From assembly GCA_900239685.1 (NCBI GenBank), contig OENT01000058.1:186001-250000 (forward strand): a stretch of 64,000 nt of DNA. The letters are read 5' to 3'. The notes beneath the pieces were generated by a model. That model was not told the origin of the DNA. It saw only the letters and a list, made by a program, of their open reading frames with translations, and ran no database searches. This stretch comes from Rotaria macrura (lineage: Eukaryota; Rotifera; Eurotatoria; Philodinida; Philodinidae). The translations under genes were made by a program, and so were the position numbers. Of this stretch, positions 62,027 through 64,000 are shown piece by piece. The stretch's first letter is position 1, and every line of letters begins with the position of its first letter.

Positions 62027-64000
62027 AGAAAAATGTAACTTAAAATGATTCATCACTTTTCATCATGTACAGACAATGAAAAGCCGAATCTAATTCCAAT
62101 CCGCTGAATACAACTAGAAATTAATGTCTGTTAACCTTAATCGTCGCTTTGTCTCTTGTTCAATAAAAATGAAAGTTATTTTATTCGATATTTATAAAAA
62201 ATAAATAAATTAACATAGACTTGATCATGTTGCTTATTTTCGACTACTCGATCGTTAAAATCACTTTGAATTCCACGAAGTATATTATACGGAGCAAAAT
62301 AAACATAAACTATGTTTTCGGCTGAACTATAGCTGATCGCTTTCGTTTGATTCTAGCATGGCATAGAAGATCAATCTAAGTAAACTATGGATTTAGATAT
62401 ATTTCGTTGCCTGATCATTGCCATAAACTAACATTTAAATATTAGGTGGTAGAATGGAAAATGTGATTTTTCTTTGACTGTTATCTATCTTTATCTCCTG
62501 CGAGGTAATATACTCTAAAAAGAGATGTCGACTTATGAAAACTCTCAATCAATCGAACAACATAATCTTATCAGTTCAAAAGATGAGCTGAATCAGACTG
62601 TACTAGAGTTGGTAGAAGAGTCACATGAAATATAGAACACAACTATCAATATTCGTTACATATTCAAGACAGCAGTGTAGACGCAATAAATCTGAGTAAA
62701 GAATACAAAACATGAATGATACGTTCAAAAACTGTTTGAAATGATAGATTAAGTACGTGTACTGAGAGATGAAGTCTAATCTATCTCTTATAATAAAAGA
62801 CTTGAGTTTACAAATAGAAAATTTTCTACGTTGTTATTAGCTAGTCCTATGAGAAAGAGTTAAGTATTCAAATGAGAATGTAGATTCATAATATTAGTTT
62901 AGATCGAGTATAGACCACCATGAACAGATTTTATTTTTTGCCCATTCATGGAGTCCTAAGTAATGATTTGACAGAGATTTCTAGTATGAAATAATTCACT
63001 AGAAGACAATGAATAAGAATATTCGATTGATTGTTTTCATAAATAGAAAATAACGAGAATCGTAGGTTAAAAAATCAGAACTAAATTCATAATTAATAAT
63101 GAAAAATTTGTTCAATGGAATGTTTTCTTTAGATAGCTTACTGATCGAGAAATGCCAGAAAGAAATAATACACTAATTATGTTGTTGAACAAGTCTAAAA
63201 TATGCTTAAGAATAATACTTGAATTTCATACCACCTATAATGTAAACATGAATAGAAATGGAATGATTGTGAACAATTCACCATCAACTATTTATCTCAA
63301 ATCACTCTTCGGATAGGATTCGAGCAGCGTTGTTTTATATATTTATTCCTGCCCTCAGTATGTTCGTAGCTCATGAATTGATTGTTCTTCAAGAATGACA
63401 ATTACTTTTAGTTGTGTGAAACATTTTTAATCTCCTAATTTTTCAATGAAATTCGTTACAGACAATTTTCTGAAAGTAAAAGGATTTTTCTTCTTTTTCC
63501 TTTCCTTAGAACACAATAGTAGATCAAAAACTTCTGTTGACATACGATCTCTCTTGACAATAGCAATAAAAGAATAAGATGCACTCAGCTAAGAATATGA
63601 TTCATAATTGCACAAAGTTTAGATCATATAATTTTTGCATGCTTTCTGGTGCTTACAGATATCTAGACGAATTTGAGAGGCCATGAAGAAAACATGGAAA
63701 GATAAAAATGAGCGACCCTTTGCATCAACAAAGAATCAAATGTTGTAAAAAATGGTGTGTCGAAATAACACGTCTTTACAGTGTCCTACAATTGAATTTA
63801 GTTTCATTTGCATATGTACGATTTAACAAAAGAAGTTCAAACTTTTTACCAAGAAGTTGTGACTTTGTTCACTCATTTTACACAAACATATGTTTGTTTT
63901 CTAAATGAATAAGGCAATGAAATTTTTTAAATACTTCATTGATTGAAGTCCTCATATGTGTTTCAATGGATTCAATTGTATCGTGAAAGAGATTATTAAT
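62027..64000. other. Terminal stretch without recognisable gene
   Basis: Contains the FIS1 3' UTR. Only short unrecognised frames (such as 63708-63908) are present. Confidence 0.55.

Overview
The window looks like nuclear DNA of a small invertebrate, most likely a bdelloid rotifer of the Adineta/Rotaria kind. The evidence is AT-rich sequence, many introns of about 50-60 bp beside a few of 0.8-2.8 kb, metazoan-only genes (glass, TRPA channel, TTLL1, DEGS), an F-box-like leucine-rich gene of the type expanded in bdelloids, and a FLYWCH relic. The species assignment is an inference. All gene models were assembled by hand from GT-AG (once GC-AG) splice sites. For the nine intron-containing genes the exon lengths sum to an uninterrupted reading frame.

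Layout: (1) 1-10.9 kb is mostly gene-free, apart from a single-exon F-box/LRR-like gene on the minus strand (2553-3368) and several hairpins. (2) 10.9-16.8 kb holds two convergent sphingolipid delta-4 desaturase (DEGS) paralogues in inverted arrangement. (3) 21.6-25.4 kb is a complete methionine aminopeptidase 2. It is followed by a decayed MEMO1 gene (26.5-28.8 kb) and a roughly 650-bp foldback palindrome (29.15-29.80 kb). (4) 31.9-41.1 kb is a nine-exon TRPA-family ankyrin channel. (5) 42.9-44.5 kb, minus strand, encodes the five-zinc-finger factor Glass. (6) 48.1-53.2 kb has RBBP4/Caf1-55 and TTLL1 converging, with 158 bp between stop codons. (7) 54.6-62.0 kb is a head-to-tail series on the plus strand: proteasome alpha-type PSMA1, the ESCRT cofactor VTA1 (its 2.6-kb intron carries a FLYWCH relic and an inverted repeat) and the mitochondrial fission adaptor FIS1. 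(8) 62.0-64 kb shows no gene.

The genes do not form one pathway. They cover housekeeping functions (protein N-terminal processing, proteasome, multivesicular-body sorting, mitochondrial fission, chromatin, tubulin polyglutamylation, ceramide synthesis) and sensory biology (TRPA channel, Glass). The most interesting signals are the dead MEMO1 gene, the foldback element, the intron turnover between the two DEGS copies, a possible pair of alternative FIS1 tails, the antisense FLYWCH relic, and pyrimidine-AG acceptors just upstream of several start codons that could receive a spliced leader. No RNA genes, CRISPR arrays, viruses or bacterial operons were seen.
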